A stretch of 64,000 nucleotides of DNA from Hydractinia symbiolongicarpus (lineage: Eukaryota > Cnidaria > Hydrozoa > Anthoathecata > Hydractiniidae): positions 27,691,501 through 27,755,500 of the forward strand of contig NC_079881.1 in the NCBI RefSeq assembly GCF_029227915.1, written 5' to 3'. The first letter of the stretch is position 1, and each line of letters starts with the position of its first letter. The translations under genes were made by a program, and so were the position numbers. Below, one piece after another: positions 22,733 through 36,052 of the stretch. Under the pieces are notes generated by a model. The model saw nothing but the letters and a program-made list of their open reading frames with translations, was not told the DNA's origin and searched no databases.

Positions 22733-25700
22733 TTCTTTTATTCAGCCTCTCATCAAAAATGAAAACATTTTTGAAAACTACAAGTCTTATGCGTTTTAGT
22801 GGTGAAAAAATAATTTAAAAAATCGTTCTGGAAATGAGTTTACTCACAGGGTACTTTCTTTGTATACTTTTGACTTTAAAGGCTGAGTCCGGGATTTACG
22901 GAAAATCGCGGGTTTTCGTTTGCCGGCGATTAAACCTCTTTCATTGAGCGTCTCATCAAAAATGAAAACATTTTTGAAAACTACAAGTCTCATGCATTTT
23001 AGTGGTGAAAAAATAATTTAAAAAATCGTTCGGGAAATGAGTTTACTCCCTGGGTACTTTCTTTGTATACTTTTGACTATACGGGCCAAGCCCGGGATTT
23101 ACGGGAAATCGCTGGTTTTCGTTTGCCGACGATTAAACCTCTTTCATTAAGCGTTTCATCAAAAATGAAAACACTTTTGAAAAATACAAGTCTCATGCGT
23201 TTTAGTGGGGAAAAAATAATTTAAAAAATCGTTCGGAAAATGAGTTTACTCCCTGGGTACTTTCTTTGTATACTTTTGACTATACGGGCCAAGCCCGGGA
23301 TTTACGGGAAATGGCGGGTTTTCGTTTGCCGGCGATTAAACTTCTTTTAATCAGCGTCTCATCAAAAATGAAAACATTTTTGAAAACTACAAGTCTCATG
23401 GGCTTTAGTGGTTAAATAGTAATTTAAAAAATCGTTCGGGAAATGAGTTTACTCCCTGGGTACTTTTTTGTATACTTTTGACTTTAAAGGCTGAGTCCGG
23501 GATTTACGGGAAATCGCAGGTTTTCGTTTGCCGGCGATTAAACCTCTTTCATTGAGCGTCTCATCAAAAATGAAAACATTTTTGAAAACTACAAGTCTCA
23601 TGCATTTTAGTGGTGAAAAAATAATTTAAAAAATCGTTCGGGAAATGAGTTTACTCCCTGGGTACTTTCTTTGTATACTTTTGACTATACGGGCCGAGTC
23701 CGGGATTTACAAGAAATCGCGGGTTTTCGTTTGCCGGCGATTAAACTTCTTTTATTCAGCGTCCCATCAAAAATGAAAACATTTTGGAAAACTACAAATC
23801 TCATGCGTTTTAGTGGTGAAAAAATAATATCAAAAATCGTTCGGGAAATGAGTTTACTCCCTGGGTACTTTCTTTGTATACTTTTGACTATACGGGCCAA
23901 GCCCGGGATTTACCGGAAATCGCTGGTTTTCGTTTGCCGACGATTAAACCTCTTTCATTAAGCGTTTCATCAAAAATGAAAACACTTTTGAAAACTACAA
24001 GTCTCATGCGTTTTAGTAGTGAAAAAATAATTTAAAAAATCGTTCGTAAAATGAGTTTACTCCCTGGGTACTTTCTTTATATACATTCAACTATACGTGC
24101 CAAGCCCGGGATTTACGGGAAATCGCGGGTTTTCGTTTGCCGGCGATTAAACTTCTTTTATTCAGCGTCTCATCAAAAATGAAAACAAGTTTGAAAACTA
24201 CAAGTCTCATGCGTTTTAGTGGTGAAAATATAATTTAAAAAATCGTTCGGGAAATAAGTTTACTCCCTGGGTACTTTATTTGTATACTTTTGACTATACG
24301 GGCCAAGCCCGGGATTTACGGGAAATCGCGGGTTTTCGTTTGCCGGCGATTAAACTTCTTTTATTCAGCCTCTCATCAAAAATGAAAACATTTTTGAAAA
24401 CTACAAGTCTTATGCGTTTTAGTGGTGAAAAAATAATTTAAAAAATCGTTCTGGAAATGAGTTTACTCACAGGGTACTTTCTTTGTATACTTTTGACTTT
24501 AAAGGCTGAGTCCGGGATTTACGGAAAATCGCGGGTTTTCGTTTGCCGGCGATTAAACCTCTTTCATTGAGCGTCTCATCAAAAATGAAAACATTTTTGA
24601 AAACTACAAGTCTCATGCATTTTAGTGGTGAAAAAATAATTTAAAAAATCGTTCGGGAAATGAGTTTACTCCCTGGGTACTTTCTTTGTATACTTTTGAC
24701 TATACGGGCCAAGCCCGGGATTTACGGGAAATCGCTGGTTTTCGTTTGCCGACGATTAAACCTCTTTCATTAAGCGTTTCATCAAAAATGAAAACACTTT
24801 TGAAAAATACAAGTCTCATGCGTTTTAGTGGGGAAAAAATAATTTAAAAAATCGTTCGGAAAATGAGTTTACTCCCTGGGTACTTTCTTTGTATACTTTT
24901 GACTATACGGGCCAAGCCCGGGATTTACGGGAAATGGCGGGTTTTCGTTTGCCGGCGATTAAACTTCTTTTAATCAGCGTCTCATCAAAAATGAAAACAT
25001 TTTTGAAAACTACAAGTCTCATGGGCTTTAGTGGTTAAATAGTAATTTAAAAAATCGTTCGGGAAATGAGTTTACTCCCTGGGTACTTTTTTGTATACTT
25101 TTGACTTTAAAGGCTGAGTCCGGGATTTACGGGAAATCGCAGGTTTTCGTTTGCCGGCGATTAAACCTCTTTCATTGAGCGTCTCATCAAAAATGAAAAC
25201 ATTTTTGAAAACTACAAGTCTCATGCATTTTAGTGGTGAAAAAATAATTTAAAAAATCGTTCGGGAAATGAGTTTACTCCCTGGGTACTTTCTTTGTATA
25301 CTTTTGACTATACGGGCCGAGTCCGGGATTTACAAGAAATCGCGGGTTTTCGTTTGCCGGCGATTAAACTTCTTTTATTCAGCGTCCCATCAAAAATGAA
25401 AACATTTTTGAAAACTACAAATCTCATGCGTTTTAGTGGTGAAAAAATAATATCAAAAATCGTTCGGGAAATGAGTTTACTCCCTGGGTACTTTCTTTGT
25501 ATACTTTTGACTATACGGGCCAAGCCCGGGATTTACCGGAAATCGCTGGTTTTCGTTTGCCGACGATTAAACCTCTTTTATTAAGCGTTTCATCAAAAAT
25601 GAAAACACTTTTGAAAACTACAAGTCTCATGCGTTTTAGTAGTGAAAAAATAATTTAAAAAATCGTTCGTAAAATGAGTTTACTCCCTGGGTACTTTCTT

Positions 25701-26916
25701 TATATACATTCAACTATACGTGCCAAGCCCGGGATTTACGGGAAATCGCGGGTTTTCGTTTGCCGGCGATTAAACTTCTTTTATTCAGCGTCTCATCAAA
25801 AATGAAAACAAGTTTGAAAACTACAAGTCTCATGCGTTTTAGTGGTGAAAATATAATTTAAAAAATCGTTCGGGAAATACGTTTACTCCCTGGGTACTTT
25901 ATTTGTATACTTTTGACTATACGGGCCAAGCCCGGGATTTACGGGAAATCGCGGGTTTTCGTTTGCCGGCGATTAAACTTCTTTTATTCAGCCTCTCATC
26001 AAAAATGAAAACATTTTTGAAAACTACAAGTCTTATGCGTTTTAGTGGTGAAAAAATAATTTAAAAAATCGTTCTGGAAATGAGTTTACTCACAGGGTAC
26101 TTTCTTTGTATACTTTTGACTTTAAAGGCTGAGTCCGGGATTTACGGAAAATCGCGGGTTTTCGTTTGCCGGCGATTAAACCTCTTTCATTGAGCGTCTC
26201 ATCAAAAATGAAAACATTTTTGAAAACTACAAGTCTCATGCATTTTAGTGGTGAAAAAATAATTTAAAAAATCGTTCGGGAAATGAGTTTACTCCCTGGG
26301 TACTTTCTTTGTATACTTTTGACTATACGGGCCAAGCCCGGGATTTACGGGAAATCGCTGGTTTTCGTTTGCCGACGATTAAACCTCTTTCATTAAGCGT
26401 TTCATCAAAAATGAAAACACTTTTGAAAAATACAAGTCTCATGCGTTTTAGTGGGGAAAAAATAATTTAAAAAATCGTTCGGAAAATGAGTTTACTCCCT
26501 GGGTACTTTCTTTGTATACTTTTGACTATACGTGCCAAGCCCGGGATTTACGGGAAATGGCGGGTTTTCGTTTGCCGGCGATTAAACTTCTTTTAATCAG
26601 CGTCTCATCAAAAATGAAAACATTTTTGAAAACTACAAGTCTCATGGGCTTTAGTGGTTAAATAGTAATTTAAAAAATCGTTCGGGAAATGAGTTTACTC
26701 CCTGGGTACTTTTTTGTATACTTTTGACTTTAAAGGCTGAGGCCGGGATTTACGGGAAATCGCAGGTTTTCGTTTGCCGGCGATTAAACCTCTTTCATTG
26801 AGCGTCTCATCAAAAATGAAAACATTTTTGAAAACTACAAGTCTCATGCATTTTAGTGGTGAAAAAATAATTTAAAAAATCGTTCGGGAAATGAGTTTAC
26901 TCCCTGGGTACTTTCT
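22048..26916 (+). repeat. 8-mer HOR, 1,623 bp x 3
   Basis: Three consecutive near-identical units start at 22,048, 23,671 and 25,294 (step 1,623 = 8 x 203 minus 1, from one 202-bp monomer per unit). The internal landmark TTGACTTTAAAGGCTGAG with ACGGAAAATC falls at about 22,870, 24,493 and 26,116. T/C code per unit is T C T T C C T C. Few private changes are visible: CATTTTGGAAAAC near 23,781, CTTTTATTAAGCG near 25,575 and GAAATACGTTTAC near 25,875. This is the cleanest regular HOR in the window. The run ends at 26,917, where the expected first monomer is skipped. Confidence 0.92.
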
Positions 26917-29900
26917 TTGTATACTTTTGACTATACGGGCCAAGCCCGGGATTTACCGGAAATCGCTGGTTTTCGTTTGCCGACGATTAAACCTCTTTCA
27001 TTAAGCGTTTCATCAAAAATGAAAACACTTTTGAAAACTACAAGTCTCATGCGTTTTAGTAGTGAAAAAATAATTTAAAAAATCGTTCGTAAAATGAGTT
27101 TACTCCCTGGGTACTTTCTTTATATACATTCAACTATACGTGCCAAGCCCGGGATTTACGGGAAATCGCGGGTTTTCGTTTGCCGGCGATTAAACTTCTT
27201 TTATTCAGCGTCTCATCAAAAATGAAAACAAGTTTGAAAACTACAAGTCTCATGCGTTTTAGTGGTGAAAATATAATTTAAAAAATCGTTCGGGAAATAA
27301 GTTTACTCCCTGGGTACTTTCTTTGTATACTTTTGACTATACGGGCCGAGTCAGGGATTTACAAGAAATCGCGGGTTTTCGTTTGCCGGCGATTAAACTT
27401 CTTTTATTCAGCGTCCCATCAAAAATGAAAACATTTTTGAAAACTACAAATCTCATACGTTTTAGTGGTGAAAAAATAATATCAAAAATCGTTCGGGAAA
27501 TGAGTTTACTCCCTGGGTACTTTCTTTGTATACTTTTGACTAAACGGGCCAAGCCCGGGATTTAGCGGAAATCGCTGGTTTTCGTTTGCCGACGATTAAA
27601 CCTCTTTCATTAAGCGTTTCATCAAAAATGAAAACACTTTTGAAAACTACAAGTCTCATGCGTTTTAGTAGTGAAAAAATAATTTAAAAAATCGTTCGTA
27701 AAATGAGTTTACTCCCTGGGTACTTTCTTTATATACATTCAACTATACGTGCCAAGCCCGGGATTTACGGGAAATCGCGGGTTTTCGTTTGCCGGCGATT
27801 AAACTTCTTTTATTCAGCGTCTCATCAAAAATGAAAACAAGTTTGAAAACTACAAGTCTCATACGTTTTAGTGGTGAAAATATAATTTAAAAAATCGTTC
27901 GGGAAATAAGTTTACTCCCTGGGTACTTTATTTGTATACTTTTGACTATACGGGCCAAGCCCGGGATTTACGGGAAATCGCGGGTTTTCGTTTGCCGGCG
28001 ATTAAACTTCTTTTATTCAGCCTCTCATCAAAAATGAAAACATTTTTGAAAACTACAAGTCTTATGCGTTTTAGTGGTGAAAAAATAATTTAAAAAATCG
28101 TTCTGGAAATGAGTTTACTCACAGGGTACTTTCTTTGTATACATTTGACTATACGGGCCAAGCCCGGGATTTGCGGAAAATCGCGGGTTTTCGTTTGCCG
28201 GCGATTAAACCTCTTTCATTAAGCGTCTTATCAAAAATGAAAACATTTTTGAAAACTACAAGTCTCATGCGTTTTAGTGGTGAAAACATAATTTAAAAAA
28301 TCGTTCGGGAAATGAGTTTACTCCCTGGGTACTTTCTTTGTATACTTTTGACTATACGGGCCAAGCCCGGGATTTACGGGAAATCGCTGGTTTTCGTTTG
28401 CCGACGATTAAACCTCTTTCATTAAGCGTTTCATCAAAAATGAAAACACTTTTGAAAAATACAAGTCTCATGCGTTTTAGTGGGGAAAAAATAATTTAAA
28501 AAATCGTTCGGAAAATGAGTTTACTCCCTGGGTACTTTCTTTGTATACTTTTGACTATACGTGCCAAGCCCGGGATTTACGGGAAATGGCGGGTTTTCGT
28601 TTGCCGGCGATTAAACTTCTTTTAATCAGCGTCTCATCAAAAATGAAAACATTTTTGAAAACTACAAGTCTCATGGGCTTTAGTGGTTAAATAGTAATTT
28701 AAAAAATCGTTCGGGAAATGAGTTTACTCCCTGGGTACTTTTTTGTATACTTTTGACTTTAAAGGCTGAGGCCGGGATTTACGGGAAATCGCAGGTTTTC
28801 GTTTGCCGGCGATTAAACCTCTTTCATTGAGCGTCTCATCAAAAATGAAAACATTTTTGAAAACTACAAGTCTCATGCATTTTAGTGGTGAAAAAATAAT
28901 TTAAAAAATCGTTCGGGAAATGAGTTTACTCCCTGGGTACTTTCTTTGTATACTTTTGACTATACGGGCCAAGCCCGGGATTTACCGGAAATCGCTGGTT
29001 TTCGTTTGCCGACGATTAAACCTCTTTCATTAAGCGTTTCATCAAAAATGAAAACACTTTTGAAAACTACAAGTCTCATGCGTTTTAGTAGTGAAAAAAT
29101 AATTTAAAAAATCGTTCGTAAAATGAGTTTACTCCCTGGGTACTTTCTTTATATACATTCAACTATACGTGCCAAGCCCGGGATTTACGGGAAATCGCGG
29201 GTTTTCGTTTGCCGGCGATTAAACTTCTTTTATTCAGCGTCTCATCAAAAATGAAAACAAGTTTGAAAACTACAAGTCTCATGCGTTTTAGTGGTGAAAA
29301 TATAATTTAAAAAATCGTTCGGGAAATAAGTTTACTCCCTGGGTACTTTATTTGTATACTTTTGACTATACGGGCCAAGCCCGGGATTTACGGGAAATCG
29401 CGGGTTTTCGTTTGCCGGCGATTAAACTTCTTTTATTCAGCCTCTCATCAAAAATGAAAACATTTTTGAAAACTACAAGTCTCATGCGTTTTAGTGGTGA
29501 AAACATAATTTAAAAAATCGTTCGGGAAATGAGTTTACTCCCTGGGTACTTTCTTTGTATACTTTTGACTATACGGGCCAAGCCCGGGATTTACGGGAAA
29601 TCGCTGGTTTTCGTTTGCCGACGATTAAACCTCTTTCATTAAGCGTTTCATCAAAAATGAAAACACTTTTGAAAAATACAAGTCTCATGCGTTTTAGTGG
29701 GGAAAAAATAATTTAAAAAATCGTTCGGAAAATGAGTTTACTCCCTGGGTACTTTCTTTGTATACTTTTGACTATACGTGCCAAGCCCGGGATTTACGGG
29801 AAATGGCGGGTTTTCGTTTGCCGGCGATTAAACTTCTTTTAATCAGCGTCTCATCAAAAATGAAAACATTTTTGAAAACTACAAGTCTCATGGGCTTTAG

Positions 29901-30162
29901 TGGTTAAATAGTAATTTAAAAAATCGTTCGGGAAATGAGTTTACTCCCTGGGTACTTTTTTGTATACTTTTGACTTTAAAGGCTGAGGCCGGGATTTACG
30001 GGAAATCGCAGGTTTTCGTTTGCCGGCGATTAAACCTCTTTCATTGAGCGTCTCATCAAAAATGAAAACATTTTTGAAAACTACAAGTCTCATGCATTTT
30101 AGTGGTGAAAAAATAATTTAAAAAATCGTTCGGGAAATGAGTTTACTCCCTGGGTACTTTCT
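26917..30162 (+). repeat. Mosaic block with 2,029- and 1,217-bp spacings
   Basis: The marker pair TATACGTGCCAAG before ATGGCGGG, and GGCTGAGGCCGGG in the next 202-bp monomer, occurs three times: 26,531/26,741, 28,560/28,770 and 29,777/29,987. The steps are 2,029 bp (10 monomers minus 1) and 1,217 bp (6 monomers minus 1). The shorter second interval lacks about four monomers present in the first, and a hybrid lies near 29,460-29,510. The monomer classes are those of the 8-mer, so this is a rearranged derivative of it. Confidence 0.82.
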
Positions 30163-32394
30163 TTGTATACTTTTGACTATACGGGCCGAGTCCGGGATTT
30201 ACAAGAAATCGCGGGTTTTCGTTTGCCGGCGATTAAACTTCTTTTATTCAGCGTCCCATCAAAAATGAAAACATTTTTGAAAACTACAAATCTCATGCGT
30301 TTTAGTGGTGAAAAAATAATATCAAAAATCGTTCGGGAAATGAGTTTACTCCCTGGGTACTTTCTTTGTATACTTTTGACTATACGTGCCAAGCCCGGGA
30401 TTTACGGGAAATCGCGGGTTTTCGTTTGCCGGCGATTAAACTTCTTTTATTCAGCGTCTCATCAAAAATGAAAACATTTTTGAAAACTACAAGTCTCATG
30501 CATTTTAGTGGTGAAAAAATAATTTAAAAAATCGTTCGGGAAATGAGTTTACTCCCTGGGTACTTTCTTTGTATACTTTTGACTATACGGGCCGAGTCCG
30601 GGATTTACAAGAAATCGCGGGTTTTCGTTTGCCGGCGATTAAACTTCTTTTATTCAGCGTCCCATCAAAAATGAAAACATTTTTGAAAACTACAAATCTC
30701 ATGCGTTTTAGTGGTGAAAAAATAATATCAAAAATCGTTCGGGAAATGAGTTTACTCCCTGGGTACTTTCTTTGTATACTTTTGACTATACGGGCCAAGC
30801 CCGGGATTTACCGGAAATCGCTGGTTTTCGTTTGCCGACGATTAAACCTCTTTCATTAAGCGTTTCATCAAAAATGAAAACACTTTTGAAAACTACAAGT
30901 CTCATGCGTTTTAGTAGTGAAAAAATAATTTAAAAAATCGTTCGTAAAATGAGTTTACTCCCTGGGTACTTTCTTTATATACATTCAACTATACGTGCCA
31001 AGCCCGGGATTTACGGGAAATCGCGGGTTTTCGTTTGCCGGCGATTAAACTTCTTTTATTCAGCGTCTCATCAAAAATGAAAACAAGTTTGAAAACTACA
31101 AGTCTCATGCGTTTTAGTGGTGAAAATATAATTTAAAAAATCGTTCGGGAAATAAGTTTACTCCCTGGGTACTTTATTTGTATACTTTTGACTATACGGG
31201 CCAAGCCCGGGATTTACGGGAAATCGCGGGTTTTCGTTTGCCGGCGATTAAACTTCTTTTATTCAGCCTCTCATCAAAAATGAAAACATTTTTGAAAACT
31301 ACAAGTCTTATGCGTTTTAGTGGTGAAAAAATAATTTAAAAAATCGTTCTGGAAATGAGTTTACTCACAGGGTACTTTCTTTGTATACTTTTGACTTTAA
31401 AGGCTGAGTCCGGGATTTACGGAAAATCGCGGGTTTTCGTTTGCCGGCGATTAAACCTCTTTCATTGAGCGTCTCATCAAAAATGAAAACATTTTTGAAA
31501 ACTACAAGTCTCCTGCATTTTAGTGGTGAAAAAATAATTTAAAAAATCGTTCGGGAAATGAGTTTACTCCCTGGGTACTTTCTTTGTATACTTTTGACTA
31601 TACGGGCCAAGCCCGGGATTTACGGGAAATCGCTGGTTTTCGCTTGCCGACGATTAAACCTCTTTCATTAAGCGTTTCATCAAAAATAAAAACACTTTTG
31701 AAAAATACAAGTCTCATGCGTTTTAGTGGGGAAAAAATAATTTAAAAAATCGTTCGGAAAATGAGTTTACTCCCTGGGTACTTTCTTTGTATACTTTTGA
31801 CTATACGGGCCAAGCCCGGGATTTACCGGAAATCGCTGGTTTTCGTTTGCCGACGATTAAACATCTTTCATTAAGCGTCTCATCAAAAATGAAAACAAGT
31901 TTGAAAACTACAAGTCTCATGCGTTTTAGTGGTGAAAATATAATTTAAAAAATCGTTCGGGAAATAAGTTTACTCCCTGGGTACTTTATTTGTATACTTT
32001 TGACTATACGGGCCAAGCCCGGGATTTACGGGAAATCGCGGGTTTTCGTTTGCCGGCGATTAAACTTCTTTTATTCAGCCTCTCATCAAAAATGAAAACA
32101 TTTTTAAAACTACAAGTCTTATGCGTTTTAGTGGTGAAAAAATAATTTAAAAAATCGTTCTGGAAATGAGTTTACTCACAGGGTACTTTCTTTGTATACA
32201 TTGGACTATACGGGCCAAGCCCGGGATTTGCGGAAAATCGCGGGTTTTCGTTTGCCGGCGATTAAACCTCTTTCATTAAGCGTCTTATCAAAAATGAAAA
32301 CATTTTTGAAAACTACAAGTCTCATGCGTTTTAGTGGTGAAAACATAATTTAAAAAATCGTTCGGGAAATGAGTTTACTCCCTGGGTACTTTCT
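30163..32394 (+). repeat. Partial fourth 8-mer copy with a hybrid junction
   Basis: Two AATATCAAAA-class monomers sit 406 bp apart (30,163 and 30,569). From 30,569 the order and markers follow the 1,623-bp 8-mer (TTTAAAGGCTGAG with ACGGAAAATC at 31,391) up to about 31,875. Differences from the full copies include CTCCTGCATTTTAG (about 31,511) and CAAAAATAAAAACAC (about 31,681). The tail, about 31,975-32,394, resembles 16,570-16,990, with a 1-bp loss in TTTTTAAAACTAC near 32,101. Confidence 0.8.
31840..31917 (+). repeat. Hybrid monomer (recombination junction)
   Basis: This monomer begins as the GCTGGTTTTCG/GCCGACGATTAAAC class and ends as the GAAAACAAGTTTGAAAAC class. The pure first class continues with AAGCGTTTCATC and GAAAACACTTTT, but here AAGCGTCTCATC and CAAGTTTG follow. 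The switch lies between about 31,875 and 31,917. It marks the point where the partial 8-mer copy was joined to another part of the array. Confidence 0.75.
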
Positions 32395-32997
32395 TTGTAT
32401 ACTTTTGACTATACGGGCCGAGTCCGGGATTTACAAGAAATCGCGGGTTTTCGTTTGCCGGCGATTAAACTTCTTTTATTCAGCGTCCAATCAAAAATGA
32501 AAACATTTTTGAAAACTACAAGTCTCATGCGTTTTAGTGGTGAAAAAATAATATCAAAAATCGTTCGGGAAATGAGTTTACTCCCTGGGTACTTTCTTTG
32601 TATACTTTTGACTATACGGGCCAAGCCCGGGATTTACGGGAAATCGCTGGTTTTCGTTTGCCGACGATTAAACCTCTTTCATTAAGCGTTTCATCAAAAA
32701 TGAAAACACTTTTGAAAACTACAAGTCTCATGCGTTTTAGTGGTGAAAAAATAATTTAAAAAATCGTACGGAAAATGAGTTTACTCCCTGGGTACTTTCT
32801 TTGTATACTTTTGACTATACGGGCCAAGCCCGGGATTTACGGGAAATGGTGGGTTTTCGTTTGCCGGCGATTAAACTTCTTTTAATCAGCGTCTCATCAA
32901 AAATGAAAACATTTTTGAAAACTACAAGTCTCATGGGCTTTAGTGGTTAAATAATAATTTAAAAAATCGTTCGGGAAATGAGTTTACTCCCTGGGTA

Positions 32998-34490
32998 CTT
33001 TTTTGTATACTTTTGACTTTAAAGGCTGAGTCCGGGATTTACGGGAAATCGCAGGTTTTCGTTTGCCGGCGATTAAACTTCTTTTATTCAGCGTCTCATA
33101 AAAAATGAAAACATTTTTAAAAAATACAAGTCTCATGGGCTTTAGTGGTGAAATAAAAATTTAAAAAATCGTTCGGGAAATGAGTTTACTCCCTGGGTAC
33201 TTTCTTTGTATACTTTTGACTATACGGGCCGAGTCTGGGATTTACGGGAAATCGCAGGTTTTCGTTTGCCGGTGATTAAACTTCTTTTATTCAGCGTCCC
33301 ATCAAAAATGAAAACATTTTTGAAAACTACAAGTCTCATGCGTTTTAGTGGTGAAATAATAATATCAAAAATCGTTCGGGAAATGAGTTTACTCCCTGGG
33401 TACTTTCTTTGTATACTTTTGACTATACGGGCCAAGCCCGGGATTTACGGGAAATGGCGGGTTTTCGTTTGCCGGCGATTAAACTTCTTTTAATCAGCGT
33501 CTCATCAAAAATGAAAACATTTTTGAAAACTACAAGTCTCATGGGCTTTAGTGGTTAAATAATAATTTAAAAAATCGTTCGGGAAATGAGTTTACTCCCT
33601 GGGTACTTTTTTGTATACTTTTGACTTTAAAGGCTGAGTCCGGGATTTACGGGAAATCGCAGGTTTTCGTTTGCCGGCGATTAAACTTCTTTTATTCAGC
33701 GTCTCATCAAAAATGAAAACATTTTTAAAAACTACAAGTCTCATGGGCTTTAGTGGTGAAAGAATAATTTAAAAAATCGTTCGGGAAATGAGTTTACTCC
33801 CTGGGTACTTTCTTTGTATACTTTTGACTATACGGGCCGAGTCTGGGATTTACGGGAAATCGCAGGTTTTCGTTTGCCGGCGATTAAACTTCTTTTATTC
33901 AGCGTCCCATCAAAAATGAAAACATTTTTGAAAACTACAAGTCTCATGCGTTTTAGTGGTGAAAAAATAATATCAAAAATCGTTCGGGAAATGAGTTTAC
34001 TCCCTGGGTACTTTCTTTGTATACTTTTGACTATACGCGCCAAGCCCCGGGATTTACGGGAAATGGCGGGTTTTCGTTTGCCGGCGATTAAACTTCTTTT
34101 AATCAGCGTCTCATCAAAAATGAAAACATTTTTGAAAACTACAAGTCTCATGGGCTTTAGTGGTTAAATAATAATTTAAAAAATCGTTCGGGAAATGAGT
34201 TTACTCCCTGGGTACTTTTTTGTATACTTTTGACTTTAAAGGCTGAGTCCGGGATTTACGGGAAATCGCAGGTTTTCGTTTGCCGGCGATTAAACTTCTT
34301 TTATTCAGCGTCTCATCAAAAATGAAAACATTTTTAAAAACTACAAGTCACATGAGCTTTAGTGGTGAAATAATAATTTAAAAAATCGTTCGGGAAATGA
34401 GTTTACTCCCTGGGTACTTTCTTTGTATACTTTTGACTATACGGGCCGAGTCTGAGATTTACGGGAAATCGCAGGTTTTCGTTTGCCGGC
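32998..34490 (+). repeat. Trimer HOR, ~608 bp x 2 plus partial
   Basis: 202-bp TTTAAAGGCTGAG monomers lie at 32,998, 33,606 and 34,215, so the units are 608 and 609 bp. Order: 202-bp monomer, AATATCAAAA-type monomer entered through GAGTCTGGGATTTAC, then ATGGCGGG monomer ending GTGGTTAAATAATAA. The second unit gained one C (AAGCCCCGGG near 34,044). That joins frames across two monomers and gives overlapping open frames of 117 codons (+, 33,814-34,167) and 107 codons (-, 33,828-34,151). I regard both as chance frames. Confidence 0.88.
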
Positions 34491-35707
34491 GATTAAACTT
34501 CTTTTATTCAGCGTCTCATCAAAAATGAAAACATTTTTGAAAACTACAAGTCTCATGCGATTTAGTGGTGAAAAGATAATTTAAAAAATCGTTCTGGAAA
34601 TGAGTTTACTCACAGGGTACTTTCTTTATATACATTCCACTATACAAGACAAGCCCGGGATATACGGGAAATGGCGGGTTTTCGTTTGCCGGCGATTAAA
34701 CCTCTTTCATTAAGCGTCTCATTAAAAATGAAAACATTTTTGAAAACTACGAGTCTCATACGATCTAGTGGTGCAGAAATAATTGGAAAAATCGTTCGGG
34801 AAATCAGTTTACTCATTGGGTACTTTCTTTATATACATTCAACTATACGTGCCAAGCCCGGGATTTACGGGAATGCTCGGGTTTTCGTTTGCCGGCGATT
34901 AAACTTCTTTTACTGAGCGTCTCATCAAAAATGAAAACATTTTTGAAAACTACAAGTCTCATGCGTTTTAGTGGTGAAAAAATAATTTAAAAAATCGTTC
35001 GGGAAATGACTTTACTCCCTGTGTACTTTCTTTGTATACATTTGACTACACGGGCCAAGCCCGGGATTTACGGGAAATGGCGGGTTTTCGTTTGCTGGCG
35101 ATTAAACTTCTTTTATTCAGCGTTTCATCAAAAATGAAAACATTTTTGAAAACTACAAGTCTCATGCGATTTAGTGGCGAAAAGATAATTTAAAAAATCG
35201 TTCTGGAAATGAGTTTACTCACAGGGTACTTTCTTTATATACATTCCACTATACGGGACAAGCCCGGGATATACGGGAAATGGCGGGTTTTCGTTTGCCG
35301 GCTATTAAACCTCTTTCATTAAGCGTCTCATTAAAAATGAAAACATTTTTGAAAACTACGAGTCTCATACGATCTAGTGGTGCAGAAATAATTGGAAAAA
35401 TCGTTCGGGAAATCAGTTTACTCATTGGGTACTTTCTTTATATACATTCAACTATACGTGCCAAGCCCGGGATTTACGGGAATGCTCGGGTTTTCGTTTG
35501 CCGGCGATTAAACTTCTTTTACTGAGCGTCTCATCAAAAATGAAAACATTTTTGAAAACTACAAGTCTCATGCGTTTTAGTGGTGAAAAAATAATTTAAA
35601 AAATCGTTCGGGAAATGACTTTACTCCCTGTGTACTTTCTTTGTATACATTTGACTACACGGGCCAAGTCCGGGATTTACGGGAAATGGCGGGTTTTCGT
35701 TTGCTGG
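34490..35707 (+). repeat. Trimer HOR, 609 bp x 2
   Basis: Two 609-bp copies (about 34,490-35,098 and 35,099-35,707) share TCTCATACGATCTAGTGG, ATATACGGGAAATGGCGGG, GAATGCTCGGG (34,871/35,480) and TTTGCTGGCG. Small differences are TACAAGACAAG in copy 1 and GTGGCGAAAAG plus GCCGGCTATT in copy 2. Each copy has an 81-codon frame that really begins with ATG (34,671 and 35,280). It spans a monomer boundary, resembles no protein I know, and exists only because the repeat is duplicated. Confidence 0.9.
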
Positions 35708-36052
35708 CGATTAAACTTCTTTTAATCAGCGTCTCATCAAAAATGAAAACATTTTTGAAAACTACAAGTCTCATGGGCTTTAGTGGTTAAATAATAATTT
35801 AAAAAATCGTTCGGGAAATGAGTTTACTCCCTGGGTACTTTCTTTGTATACATTCGACTATACGGGCCAAGCCCGGGATTTACGGGAAATGTCGGGTTTT
35901 CGTTTGCCGGCGATTAAACTTCTTTTAATCAGCGTCTCATCAAAAATAAAAACATTTTTGAAAACTACAAGTTTCATGGGCTTTAGTGGTTAAATAATAA
36001 TTTAAAAAATCGTTCGGGAAATGAGTTTACTCCCTGGGTACTTTCTTTGTAT

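Larger units (their letters stand above)
17385..22852 (+). repeat. ~6.48-kb segmental duplication, copy 2
   Basis: This copy is collinear with 10,902-16,780 but shorter. One monomer is missing relative to about 12,260-12,465: a CAAGTTTGAAAAC monomer is joined to a TCTTATGCG monomer at about 18,745. A second is missing relative to about 14,340-14,545, because the AATATCAAAA class monomer is absent near 20,625. Each loss is close to 203 bp, so phase is kept, as expected from exchange between misaligned repeats. Similarity ends near 22,853, where ACATTGGAC of copy 1 is replaced by ACTTTTGACTTTAAAGG. Confidence 0.82.

Noticed and set aside
34671-34916. 81-codon frame that begins with ATG (also at 35,280)
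   Set aside because: A true ATG is present in ATGGCGGG, but the frame crosses a monomer junction, has no family resemblance, and is present twice only through the 609-bp duplication.
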